From JBEDUK01 sp963781595 (GTDB lineage: Bacteria > Actinomycetota > UBA4738): 64,000 nt of DNA. Position numbers and translations under genes: made by a program. Below, in pieces: positions 1 through 8,250 of the stretch; the stretch's first letter is position 1, and each line of letters starts with the position of its first letter. The DNA lies in the NCBI GenBank assembly GCA_963781595.1, contig CAWAGG010000001.1, forward strand, positions 434,001 to 498,000. The letters run 5' to 3'. Below the pieces are notes generated by a model that had not been told where the DNA came from, ran no database searches, and saw nothing but the letters and a program-made list of their open reading frames with translations.

Positions 1-750
1 CGGGTGCGTCAGGAGCGCCCAGACCACCAGGGCGATCACGTCCCGCGGCTCCTGGAGCCCGCCGGAGAGCATCAGCAGGGTGTTCGCGACGATCGCAGCG
101 CGCGAGAGCGGGCCGTCATCCGGCCTCGCATGCAGCATCGTCGAGAGCACCGACCCGTCCGGCTCCCGTTCCATGCGGTCGAGGATCGGCTCGATCGCGG
201 CGCGCGCCTCGGCCGCGGCGCCCTGCCCGATCCGGTCCTTCTCGGGATCGCCCTCGAAGTTCGCCAGTCCGACCATGATCCCGGCGTTCCAGCGCGCCAG
301 ATCCTCGACCGGAACCTCGTCGAGCCCGAGCATGAACCGCAGCGTCAGCACCGAGAAAGGCTCGCAGAACGCACGGAGCAGATCCGTCGAGCCGCCGGCG
401 ACGAACCCGTCGATCAGCTCGTCGGCCATCCGGACGAACCGGTCGCCCGCCCGCGCTTCGACCTCGCGCGGCCTGAACGGCGCCTCGACCACGCCGCGCA
501 CCCGGTCGTGCGCCGGACCCTCGGAGCCCAGCATGTTGACGCCCATCGTCCGGTTCAGCGTGGAAGGGTCGGTCGCGCCGGTGAACACCTCCGGGTGGTG
601 GTCGACGAAGTACACGTCGTCCCAACGGGTCACCAGCCACAGCCCGACCACCGGGACGAAGGCGACCGGCTCCTCGGCCCGCAGCCGCTCGTACACCGGG
701 TAGGGGTCGCGTTCGAGATCCTCGATCGCGATCGTCTCGCCGATCGTCAC
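1..750 (-). CDS. Cytochrome P450, N-terminal part (cut by left edge)
   Basis: A heme monooxygenase fragment of 250 codons that continues beyond base 1. It starts at GTG 750, because an in-frame TAG lies four codons upstream. The N-terminus (DPYPVYERLR, then VTRWDDVYFV) and the middle (EGPAHDRVRGVVEAPF) follow the bacterial soluble P450 pattern. The I-helix, near residues 228-236, reads SGGLQEPRD where most P450s have AGxxTT, so the usual oxygen-activating threonine is missing. The ExxR and heme-cysteine regions lie outside the window. The substrate is unknown. It lies next to catabolic genes, and a second complete P450 sits at 11.5 kb. Confidence 0.9.
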   Translation of the reverse strand, partial: MTIGETIAIEDLERDPYPVYERLRAEEPVAFVPVVGLWLVTRWDDVYFVDHHPEVFTGATDPSTLNRTMGVNMLGSEGPAHDRVRGVVEAPFRPREVEARAGDRFVRMADELIDGFVAGGSTDLLRAFCEPFSVLTLRFMLGLDEVPVEDLARWNAGIMVGLANFEGDPEKDRIGQGAAAEARAAIEPILDRMEREPDGSVLSTMLHARPDDGPLSRAAIVANTLLMLSGGLQEPRDVIALVVWALLTHP

Positions 751-802
751 GGTAGCCGCATGCTACCGGGTCGGTCGGCAGCGGCTCGGGCCAGACCTCC
801 TC

Positions 803-1122
803 CTAGAACGTGAGTTCGAAGCAGGTCGCGTCGGGTCGGTTGCAGAGCGCGGCGAGCAGGACGGCCAGCCCGACCATCGCGAGCAGCTGCACGACCCCGA
901 GCCAGAGTCCGGCGACGGCGAGCCCGCGACCGCGAACCGGAGGGTCGGCCACGCGGATCCGGGCGATCGCCCGCCAACCGAACACGATCGCCAGGACCCA
1001 GCAGAGCGCGACGAGGGGAGGGTCGAAGCGACGAGGGACAGACCTGGCAGGAGCAGCGGAGACACGATCAGGAGCGGCCATCCGATCGCCAGGGACAGCG
1101 ACCATATCGCGAGCGGCTCCAT
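803..1122 (-). pseudogene. DUF4190-like small membrane protein, frameshifted
   Basis: Two overlapping reading frames together make one small two-helix membrane protein. The first, from ATG 1122, gives a hydrophobic helix beginning MEPLAIWSLSLAIGWP. The second, ending at the TAG at 803, gives a second helix plus the basic linker GWRAIARIR and GRGLAVAGLWLG. This helix, basic loop with RGRGLA, helix order is typical of DUF4190 proteins. The frame change lies near 1025-1040, inside a C/T-rich run. The span of 320 nt is one base short of a multiple of three, so one base is missing or two are extra. This could be a sequencing error or a real lesion. Function unknown. Confidence 0.6.
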
Positions 1123-1157
1123 CCGTGGGTACGTTCCGCGAGCAGGAACCCTCTGGC

Positions 1158-1958
1158 TCACGGCGCCGTGTAGTCCTCCAGGACCTCGCCGACGCCGAAC
1201 GTGAAGCCGACGCTCTGGTAGTACCCCTTCAGCATCTCCGTCGGCGCGAGGAGATCGAACTCCTCGACCGGGCTCGGGAACAGCCGAAGCTCCGGGTCGC
1301 CGACCCACAGCGGGCCGGTCTCGACGTCGTAGGAGCGCATCGTGACGAGCTCGTTCACCGACGGCGGCGCCGCGAAGTCGAGCGACGGGAAGTAGCGCGT
1401 ATGGTGCATCGGGTAGGCGTTGACGGTCCCGCCCGTGTCGGTCACGCGCTCGAGTGTCAGCGTCGCTTCGACGAGGCGTCGGTCGCTCGCCGCGATCGTC
1501 GCCGCGAGCGTCTCGCCGGCCGCCAGCCGCGGACCCGCCTTCCCGACCGTGATCGGTCGCGACATCCAGATCGAACCGAGCTTCTTCGGATAGCCCTGGA
1601 TCCAGCCGCGGAGCATCGGCATGTCGCGGTCGACCCAGATGTAGACGCAGCGCGACGCCGGCGTACCCCGGTACCTCGCGCCGACGACGAAGAACGCCTC
1701 CTTGTACTGGAGCCGCACCGGGTCCAGGAGCTCCTGCCGATCGTCCCGGCACGTCTGCCAGTCGGCGAACACGATCGCTACGGCCCCGGGATCCTCGGCG
1801 GGCTCCAGGGGATCGGGCAACAGCTCGATCACGCGATCGGGGTCCGTCCGGTACTCGATGGTCAGCATCTCGCCCGAGTAATGCCACGGCGGCGTGGGGA
1901 CGAGCGACGACTTCCCGGTCGCGGACAGCGGCGGCGTGAACCCCTTCAGTTCGGCCAT
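1158..1958 (-). CDS. Acetoacetate decarboxylase family protein
   Basis: A protein of 266 residues that fits the acetoacetate decarboxylase (ADC) fold. The motif GYPKKLG near residues 122-128 matches the ADC Schiff-base motif, in which the first lysine is the nucleophile and the second tunes its pKa. Start ATG 1958 (MAELKGF) is chosen because the upstream in-frame extension is arginine-rich and overlaps the next gene. In ADC itself the lysine decarboxylates acetoacetate to acetone, but many actinobacterial members have other or unknown beta-keto acid or lactone substrates. It lies downstream of a FAH hydrolase and a permease on the same strand, so a role in catabolism is likely. The substrate cannot be read from the sequence. 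Confidence 0.8.
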   Translation of the reverse strand: MAELKGFTPPLSATGKSSLVPTPPWHYSGEMLTIEYRTDPDRVIELLPDPLEPAEDPGAVAIVFADWQTCRDDRQELLDPVRLQYKEAFFVVGARYRGTPASRCVYIWVDRDMPMLRGWIQGYPKKLGSIWMSRPITVGKAGPRLAAGETLAATIAASDRRLVEATLTLERVTDTGGTVNAYPMHHTRYFPSLDFAAPPSVNELVTMRSYDVETGPLWVGDPELRLFPSPVEEFDLLAPTEMLKGYYQSVGFTFGVGEVLEDYTAP

Positions 1959-2071
1959 GACACGCGTAGCGTACCGGGGACCCATCGCACGACGACGAAC
2001 CCGAACAGACCCGCGTCGGAGTCGACGGCTCCACCGACGTCGCGCACGATGTAGCGAACGGTCGCCACGCG

Positions 2072-2917
2072 TCAGTCGCGCTTCGGCGGGCGGATGCCGC
2101 GGAACTCCCAATCGCCGCCGAACGCGGTCGAGACCACCTCCTCGGACTCCGACGGCTGCGCGCCGACGTCGTCACGGATCGGCGTGACGCCCTCGACGAT
2201 GCGGTTGCGCAGCACGCCCAGCCCCTCGGCCTCGACCTCGACGACGTCGCCCGGCTGGACCGGCCGGGAGTTCGCCGGCGTTCCGGACAGGATCACGTCG
2301 CCCGGCATCAACGTGATCGTCCGCGCGATGTCGGCGACCAGGTAGTGCATGTCCCAGATCATCTCGTCGGTGGTCCCGTCCTGGACGACCTCGCCGTTCA
2401 CGCGCGTGACCAGCCGCTTCGCGTGGAAGTCCCAGTCATCGACGAGCCCCGGACCCAGGGGACAGAGCGTGTCCGCGCCCTTCACCCGAAGCATCGAACC
2501 CGCGTCCGTGTCGCGGAAGTCGTGCAACCCGAAGTCGTTCGCGACCGTGTATCCGCCGATGTGGCCGCCCGCGTCGGACGGCGCGACCCCGCGGCAGACG
2601 CGCCCGATCACGATCGCGATCTCGCCCTCGTAGTTCAGGTACCGGCACCGCGGTGGCCGGACCACCGCGCCGCCGTGGGCGTTGAGCGCCGACACGGGCT
2701 TATGGAAGTACGTCGGCGCCGGGCCCAGCCGCGCCTGGAACTCCGCGCGCCGGCTCTCGTAGTTCAGGTGGACGCAGACGATCTTCGTCGGCTCGCACGG
2801 CGGTAGGTGGACCGCTGCGGACGCACCGACCCGGCGACCGTCGCCGGCGACCAGCTCGTCGTCCTCGCGCACGACGGTCGTCACGGCCCCGTCCAGCAGG
2901 ATCCGTCGGAGCTCCAA
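2072..2917 (-). CDS. Fumarylacetoacetate hydrolase (FAH) family protein, HpaG-like
   Basis: About 281 residues with the FAH C-terminal domain: the VHLNYESR segment, the FHKP motif, metal-site acidic residues in NYEGEIAIVIGR and DFRDTD, and the C-terminal GDVILSGTPA plus PGDVVEVEAEGLG. FAH enzymes cleave or decarboxylate 2-oxo or 2-hydroxymuconate-type acids at a divalent metal. Together with the HpaI-type aldolase at 4.5 kb and HpaD/HpaE at 16-19 kb, a role in homoprotocatechuate-type meta-cleavage is plausible, but this is inference. Start choice is uncertain: TTG 2917 leaves 7 nt after the permease stop, while an upstream ATG at 2968 would overlap the permease by 44 nt. Confidence 0.85.
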   Translation of the reverse strand: MELRRILLDGAVTTVVREDDELVAGDGRRVGASAAVHLPPCEPTKIVCVHLNYESRRAEFQARLGPAPTYFHKPVSALNAHGGAVVRPPRCRYLNYEGEIAIVIGRVCRGVAPSDAGGHIGGYTVANDFGLHDFRDTDAGSMLRVKGADTLCPLGPGLVDDWDFHAKRLVTRVNGEVVQDGTTDEMIWDMHYLVADIARTITLMPGDVILSGTPANSRPVQPGDVVEVEAEGLGVLRNRIVEGVTPIRDDVGAQPSESEEVVSTAFGGDWEFRGIRPPKRD

Positions 2918-2924
2918 CGCTCGT

Positions 2925-4421
2925 CTAGAACTCGGGGTGGACCTGTTCTTCGGGGGCGTGGTGCGCATCCAACGCGCCGGCGGCCTGGGCCGACTGGCGG
3001 AACCGGCCGGTCGCCACGAGGTAGACGAGGATGATCACGCCCACGACGGCCCATCCGAGGAACCAGTAGATCGCCGTGTTGAACGGCTCGGGCACCTTGT
3101 AGATGGCGCTGAAGATCGCGAGGCCGGTGACCACGAGCGCGACGACCACCGCCACGATCAACGCGCTGCGGTTCGCGTCGTTCCAAAGACCGAACAGTCC
3201 CGCGATGCTCACGACGGCGTAGAGCACCGCGAGCGAGAGCGACCCGTACTGCGCCATCCAGAGGAAGAAGACGAAGAATTCGGGCTGCCCGTTCAGCGGC
3301 AGGACTCCGTGCGACAGGCGGACCCACAGGATCTCGGCGACCGCGATCACGACGATCGTGATGATCGAGACGTACGGCGTGCCGTAGCGGGTCGAGACCT
3401 TCGCGAAGACACCCGGGATCCGCCGGTCGCGGGCGAGCGAGAACAGAAGCCTGCTGGCGGCCGTGGCGGCGCCGATCCCGACCGCGGCCACGTCGAGGAT
3501 CAGGATCACGTTCATGAGGTCGAACAGGAACTGCGAGCCGTACCCACCCGCCTCCTTCGGCAACGCCAGCACCAGGACCGGCGCCCCGCTGTCCCTCCAC
3601 GCCCCGACGTCGAGGTGGAACCCCACCGCCTGCGCGTACGAGACCAGGACGAAGTACACCGTGACGAGTCCGACGGACCACAGCACCGCACGCGGGATGT
3701 TGCGCTTCGGGTCGCCGGTCTCCTCCGCGAGGTTCGCCGCAGACTCGAACCCGACGAAGAGCAGGATCGCGTACAGCACGCCGTAGAACAGGTTGTTCAG
3801 ACCACCAGCCTCGGACGGGTTGAACGGCTTCGAGCTCGCGCTGCCCGACTTGAAGATCACGTAGATCATGAAGATCGTGACCACGGTGGCCGACACGAGC
3901 ACGAGCGAGAGCTGGACGCGGGTCGAGATCTTGACGCCGAAATACAGGACGCAGAACAGGATCGCGCAGTAGATGAGGTCCCAGGTCCAGTACGGAACGC
4001 CCACGTTGTGCGGCGGGGAGACGAGCCAGCCCTGCACGAGCCCGCCGATCAACAGCGGGATCGCGACCGCCAGGACGATCAAACCGCCCAGGTAGATCCA
4101 CCCGAAGACGAACCCCGCCCGCTCGCCGAACCCGGCGGAGATGTAGTCGTACAGAGCTCCCGCCGCATGGATCCGCTTCGCGAACTGCGCGATGATCCAT
4201 CCCAGGGCACCGAGCCCGATCGCGGCGATGATGATCGCGACCGGGGTGGCGAGGCCGGCGCCCTTGCCCGCGTTGTTCGCCCCGACCACCGTGACGAGCA
4301 GCAGGATCGCGCCGAACACCGGCCCCATGAATCCGAACGCCTGCGCGATGACGTCGACGAACGTGAGCTTCGTCTCGCCGAGCTTCTCGTACTCGATCTG
4401 CGGCTTGCCTTCCGAAGCCAC
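2925..4421 (-). CDS. APC family amino acid/amine permease
   Basis: A 498-residue integral membrane protein with about twelve hydrophobic helices. Helix 1 contains FGFMGPVFGAI, the unwound substrate-binding region of APC transporters, and the helix 2-3 region has AGALYDYISAGFGERAGFVFGWIY, close to the APC consensus. It begins at GTG 4421, after a purine-rich GGGGGG stretch. It should import an amino acid, amine or carboxylate by proton symport across the inner membrane. It heads a leftward gene set with the FAH hydrolase and ADC-family protein, so it probably brings in their substrate. Which substrate is not evident. Confidence 0.9.
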   Translation of the reverse strand: MASEGKPQIEYEKLGETKLTFVDVIAQAFGFMGPVFGAILLLVTVVGANNAGKGAGLATPVAIIIAAIGLGALGWIIAQFAKRIHAAGALYDYISAGFGERAGFVFGWIYLGGLIVLAVAIPLLIGGLVQGWLVSPPHNVGVPYWTWDLIYCAILFCVLYFGVKISTRVQLSLVLVSATVVTIFMIYVIFKSGSASSKPFNPSEAGGLNNLFYGVLYAILLFVGFESAANLAEETGDPKRNIPRAVLWSVGLVTVYFVLVSYAQAVGFHLDVGAWRDSGAPVLVLALPKEAGGYGSQFLFDLMNVILILDVAAVGIGAATAASRLLFSLARDRRIPGVFAKVSTRYGTPYVSIITIVVIAVAEILWVRLSHGVLPLNGQPEFFVFFLWMAQYGSLSLAVLYAVVSIAGLFGLWNDANRSALIVAVVVALVVTGLAIFSAIYKVPEPFNTAIYWFLGWAVVGVIILVYLVATGRFRQSAQAAGALDAHHAPEEQVHPEF

Positions 4422-4534
4422 TCCAGCACCCCCCTCGACCGGGTCGTTCGTACCCGTACGTTCCCGCGGATGCTACGCGAGCCCGACGTGCGCCGTAAAG
4501 CGCATGAGCTTGCGGTGGCGCGCGGAGATGTGAG

Positions 4535-5329
4535 ATGACCTCGTCGATGTCGAACGACCCCCTCGCGCGGCGTCTCGCGGTGCGTCATGCGTTCCGCGAG
4601 CGCATCCTCGCCGGCGACCGGGTGCTCGGGATCGTCGTGGCGATCCCGAGCGACGCGGTGATCGACATCGTCGCCGGCGCCGGGTTCGACTTCGCGATGG
4701 TCGACCTGGAGCACTCGCAGCTGGCCGAGGGCGACGCGCTCGGGCTCGTCCGCCACGGGTTCGCGCTGGGGTTCCCGACCGTCCCGCGGCTCGCGGACGT
4801 CGACCGCAGGCTCGTCAACCGGCTGCTGGAGGCGGGTGCGAGCGGGATCCAGATCTCGACGATCCGCCGGGTCCAGCAGGTCGAGGACCTGGTCGCGGCG
4901 ACATGCTACGCGCCGGAGGGTCGACGATCCATCGCGCTCGGGCACGCGGTGGCCGGGTACGGGTCGATCCCCCTGGCCGAGGCCGCGCGGCCGGAGCCGC
5001 CCCTGCTCGTCGGACAGATCGAGACGGCGGCCACGGAGGATCCGCTCGGCGCGATCGCGAGCGCGGGGCTCGACGTGCTGTTCGCCGGCACGGTCGACCT
5101 CGCGACCGACCTCAGGTTCGACGCCGACCTGCTGGCCGTCCGCGTCGCCGAGGTGCGGCACGCGGCCACCGCCGCGGGCATCCGGTTCGGTGCGTACGCG
5201 CCGGCGCCGGCGGGCTTGGCGGAGGGCGCCCGGTACGGGATCGTCTCGAGCGATCTCACGCTGCTGAGGGAGGGCGCGGCGGGGCTGCTGGCGCCGGACC
5301 CGCGCGGCGGCATGTCCGGCGGCTCCTGA
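4535..5329 (+). CDS. HpcH/HpaI family aldolase
   Basis: A class II pyruvate aldolase of 264 residues. The TIM barrel shows the metal and substrate motifs VDLEHSQ near residue 49 and GQIET in the middle, where the Glu is a metal ligand. The usual GPSDL is GTVDL here, retaining the Asp metal ligand. HpaI and its relatives split 4-hydroxy-2-oxo acids into pyruvate and an aldehyde, the last step of homoprotocatechuate degradation. The gene is divergent from the permease-FAH-ADC set and 40 bp ahead of a MetE-like gene. ATG 4535 is preceded by a GGAG; a second ATG lies at 4547. The changed GPSDL motif makes the exact substrate uncertain. Confidence 0.85.
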   Translation: MTSSMSNDPLARRLAVRHAFRERILAGDRVLGIVVAIPSDAVIDIVAGAGFDFAMVDLEHSQLAEGDALGLVRHGFALGFPTVPRLADVDRRLVNRLLEAGASGIQISTIRRVQQVEDLVAATCYAPEGRRSIALGHAVAGYGSIPLAEAARPEPPLLVGQIETAATEDPLGAIASAGLDVLFAGTVDLATDLRFDADLLAVRVAEVRHAATAAGIRFGAYAPAPAGLAEGARYGIVSSDLTLLREGAAGLLAPDPRGGMSGGS

Positions 5330-5369
5330 ATCCTTGCGCCGGGAGCCCGGCGCTGCGACGCTTCCGGCC

Positions 5370-6545
5370 GTGAATGACGACGCGAGCGCCGCCGCCCGAA
5401 GCACCGACCGCGTTCGCCCGCGGCGCCCGGCGCGGGCCGAGGCCGTCGGGAGCCTCCTTCGACCCGCGAGCCTCCGCGCGGCGATCGACGCCGTATACGA
5501 ACCGGGCCACCGCGCGCTGCTCGCCGAGGAGCGCTCGAAGGATCTGGCGGACCTGCACGCGGTGGAGGACGCCACGATCGAGGATGCCGTGCGTCGGCAG
5601 ATCGACCTCGGGCTCGACGTCGTCTCGGACGGCGAGTTCCGCCGCTACATGTTCCTGAACTCGTTCTGGGACGCGGTCGACGGGTTCACCACCGACGCCA
5701 ACCCGGTCGAGTTCCGCGACGAACACGGCGGGACCGTGACGTGGCACGTCCAGCGGATCGAACGGCGCCTGACGCAGGTCGGCTCGCCGGCCGCCCGCGA
5801 GGCCGCGTTCCTCCGGCGCGTCACCGACGGCTATCCGTTCAAGGTGACGTTCCCGGCCGCGTCGCTGTTCGCCCACCCGTTCACGTTCCGGCCGCAGGAG
5901 GCGTACGGGGACCTGGACGCGCTGGTCGACCACTGCATCCGCATCGAACGCGGGCTGATCGCCGACGCGATCGCCGCCGGCGCCGGCTACGTCCAGCTGG
6001 ACTTCCCGCTGTACCCGTACCTGGTCGACCCGACGTGGTCGGCGCGGTTCGAGGCGGAGGGCCACGACGTCGGCACGCTGCTGTCGAGGGCGATCGCGGC
6101 GGACAATGCGGTGATCGAGGCGATCCCCGACGGCGTGACGGTCGGGCTCCACGTCTGCCGGGGCAACTACCGTTCGCGCTGGCTGTGCGAGGGGTCGCTC
6201 GAGGGCGTCGCCGAGCGCATGTTCGGTGAGCTGGACCGCTACGACACGTTCCTGATCGAGTGGGACGACACGCGCCGCGACGGCACGTACGAGCCGATCC
6301 GGTTCGTGCCTCCTGGTCGAACGATGGTCATGGGCGTGATCAGCTCGAAGACCGCGGAGGTCGAACCCGAGGACCGGATCCTCCGACGCATGGAGACCGC
6401 GGCGAGGTACCTTCCACTGGACCGGCTGGCGCTCTCGCCGCAGTGCGGGTTCGCGTCGGTGATGGAGGGCAACGAGATCGACGAGCGGACGCAGTGGCGC
6501 AAGCTCGAACTGGTGGCCCGCGTAGCGGACCGCCTCTGGGGGTGA
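5370..6545 (+). CDS. MetE C-terminal-like (cobalamin-independent methionine synthase family) protein
   Basis: 391 residues related to the C-terminal zinc barrel of methionine synthase MetE but lacking the N-terminal half. Visible motifs are AVGSLLRP near the start, ED.TIEDAVRRQIDLGLDVVSDGEFRR, the zinc-ligand pair in LHVCRGN, an acidic segment IEWDDTRRD, and the late cysteine in LSPQCGF. His, Cys, Glu and Cys are the MetE zinc ligands, so thiol activation is likely. Such stand-alone members include methyltransferases and enzymes acting on other thiols; the substrate is unknown. Start GTG 5370 is preferred over TTG 5334 because the homology begins soon after it. It lies close behind the HpaI-type aldolase. 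Confidence 0.8.
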   Translation: MNDDASAAARSTDRVRPRRPARAEAVGSLLRPASLRAAIDAVYEPGHRALLAEERSKDLADLHAVEDATIEDAVRRQIDLGLDVVSDGEFRRYMFLNSFWDAVDGFTTDANPVEFRDEHGGTVTWHVQRIERRLTQVGSPAAREAAFLRRVTDGYPFKVTFPAASLFAHPFTFRPQEAYGDLDALVDHCIRIERGLIADAIAAGAGYVQLDFPLYPYLVDPTWSARFEAEGHDVGTLLSRAIAADNAVIEAIPDGVTVGLHVCRGNYRSRWLCEGSLEGVAERMFGELDRYDTFLIEWDDTRRDGTYEPIRFVPPGRTMVMGVISSKTAEVEPEDRILRRMETAARYLPLDRLALSPQCGFASVMEGNEIDERTQWRKLELVARVADRLWG

Positions 6546-6554
6546 GCACGCGAG

Positions 6555-7064
6555 ATGGTCAGGTACCTTTACCTCCTTCGGCACGCGAAGTCCGACTGGG
6601 ACGACCCGAAGCTGGCCGACAAGGATCGACCGCTCGCGGCTCGCGGGCGCAAGGCGATGAAGGCGATGGCGCGATACCTGCGGCACGAGGCCATCCATCC
6701 GGAACTGGTGCTCTGTTCGTCAGCGAAGCGTGCCCGCCAGACGCTGGAGCGCGTGTTGCCGTCGCTCGGCGACGACGTCACCCTCGAGGTCGAGGAGGGC
6801 CTGTACACGTTCGACGACGAGCCGCTGTTCGCTCGCCTGAAGCAGGTGCCCGCCTCCGTGACCTCGCTGATGCTGGTCGGGCACAACCCCGCGATGCAGG
6901 ACCTGACGCTCCGGCTGGCGGGCTCGGGGGCGGACCTCACGCGGGTCGGGTCGAAGTTCCCGACCGGCGCGCTCGCCGTGCTGACCGTGCCGGTCGCGTG
7001 GTCGCGGCTCAAGTCCGCGGTGGCCGAACTCTCGTCGTTCGTCACGCCCGGCGACGTGCGCTGA
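6555..7064 (+). CDS. sixA: SixA-like phosphohistidine phosphatase
   Basis: A 169-residue member of the histidine phosphatase (phosphoglycerate mutase) superfamily. The RHAKSDW motif at residues 9-15 carries the catalytic His10, and the second catalytic His is in VGHNP at about residue 110. The form RHAKS and the length match SixA, which removes phosphate from phosphohistidine in phosphorelay proteins. It starts 9 nt after the MetE-like stop, so the two may be co-transcribed, although no functional link is apparent. Family assignment is firm; the specific partner protein is not known. Confidence 0.88.
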   Translation: MVRYLYLLRHAKSDWDDPKLADKDRPLAARGRKAMKAMARYLRHEAIHPELVLCSSAKRARQTLERVLPSLGDDVTLEVEEGLYTFDDEPLFARLKQVPASVTSLMLVGHNPAMQDLTLRLAGSGADLTRVGSKFPTGALAVLTVPVAWSRLKSAVAELSSFVTPGDVR

Positions 7065-7100
7065 GCTCCGGCGTTGCTCGACGGAGGCCCCTGACTCGGT

Positions 7101-7106
7101 TACGGT
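7101..7106 (+). promoter_or_regulatory. Probable -10 box of a leaderless transcript
   Basis: TACGGT ends 7 nt before the ATG at 7114. No good Shine-Dalgarno sequence lies between. It matches the spacing seen at several other starts in this window. The -35 region is weak. Confidence 0.45.
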
Positions 7107-7113
7107 CCGTGCC

Positions 7114-8154
7114 ATGGGGATCGGTGCTTGGTTCCAGCGCGTCACCCGAACCCGATGGGTGTTGCCGCTCGTGTTCGTGGTCGCGGCGATCCTCATCGCG
7201 AGCTTCGGCTGGTTCCTCGTCATGCGGTCCGCGACGCTCTCGGCGGCCTTCCGGCTCGACGCGGCGAAGTCGGCCCTGACGATCGGGACGGGCCTCGTCC
7301 TCGGAGGGGCGCTGAAGTTCGTGCTGGACAGCCACACCGACGCGCGCGGGGCGCGGGACCGGGCGACGGCACGCCGGGCGGATCAGCTGATGGGCCTGCG
7401 GACCGTGCACGACCGGGTCGAGGGGGCTCGCCTGCTGATCCCGGCGCATCGTTCGGCCGAGACCTACGGGGAGCTGATGCGCGATCTGATCGACGGCCAG
7501 GTCACGCTCCTCGACATCCGGCGGAGCCTCGCCGCCGAGCCGAAGGGACGCTGGGACCCCGCCATGGCCGACGCGTTCAGCGAGATGGTCGGCTACCTCC
7601 AGGCGCTGCACGACGAGTACCGCCACCACTACAAGGACGCGTCGGACGCGCAGCGGTTCGACGATGAGCTGACGGACCAGGACTTCCGGCGCGTCGCCGC
7701 GGAGAAGCTCAGGATGATGCAAGCCGGCGCGGACGGGCCCGGCGGGGCCGCCACGACCGACGTTCCCGTCTTGGCGAGCGCCCCAGATGCCGACGTCGCC
7801 GCGGACGGCGAGCGGGCGACCGACCCGCGGGCGAGGGCCGGCGTGCCGAGGTCGAGCGGTCGCGCCTGGGCCCTCCTCCAGGACCCACACGTGTTCCCGG
7901 TGCTGCACGACTTCTGTTCGCGTGGGCCCGCCTACCGACGGTACTTCGTCGACCCGTATCACGCCGTGGTTCGGGCGTTCCTCGTCGACCCGTCGGCTCC
8001 GCCGCCGCGAGGCGATCACAAGGCCGAGGACGCGCGGTTCGCGCAACACACGCACGACACCAGCAAGGACGTCACGGCCGCGTGCGTTCGCCTGGCGGAG
8101 GCAGGCTCCCCGACGCCGGCCAGCCCGGTCCCGAGCGCGCAGCCCCGGCCCTGA
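7114..8154 (+). CDS. Hypothetical membrane-anchored protein
   Basis: 346 residues, not recognised. Residues about 16-38 form a hydrophobic helix (LPLVFVVAAILIASFGWFLV), and a second apolar stretch follows near residues 50-68. The remainder is soluble and charged: a helical middle (about 75-220) rich in His, Asp and Arg, a low-complexity Ala/Asp/Pro linker, then a region around 250-310 with RGPAYRRYFVDPYHAV, and a Pro/Ser-rich tail. The topology suggests two N-terminal membrane helices with a large cytoplasmic domain. It sits between sixA and a glutamine-synthetase-family gene. No function is proposed. Confidence 0.7.
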   Translation: MGIGAWFQRVTRTRWVLPLVFVVAAILIASFGWFLVMRSATLSAAFRLDAAKSALTIGTGLVLGGALKFVLDSHTDARGARDRATARRADQLMGLRTVHDRVEGARLLIPAHRSAETYGELMRDLIDGQVTLLDIRRSLAAEPKGRWDPAMADAFSEMVGYLQALHDEYRHHYKDASDAQRFDDELTDQDFRRVAAEKLRMMQAGADGPGGAATTDVPVLASAPDADVAADGERATDPRARAGVPRSSGRAWALLQDPHVFPVLHDFCSRGPAYRRYFVDPYHAVVRAFLVDPSAPPPRGDHKAEDARFAQHTHDTSKDVTAACVRLAEAGSPTPASPVPSAQPRP

Positions 8155-8250
8155 GGCCGCCGGGCTCCCGGGCCGGCCGCCGCATCGACTATCCTGCGCA
8201 GCACGTACCAGCGAGGCCGACCGGTGGCGCCGGAGTGCCAGGGAGCGTCG

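Noticed and set aside
2937..4538. A 533-codon plus-strand frame across the APC permease
   Set aside because: It is the antisense of a clear permease and consists of Arg/Asp/Glu-rich low-complexity sequence typical of GC-rich shadow frames.
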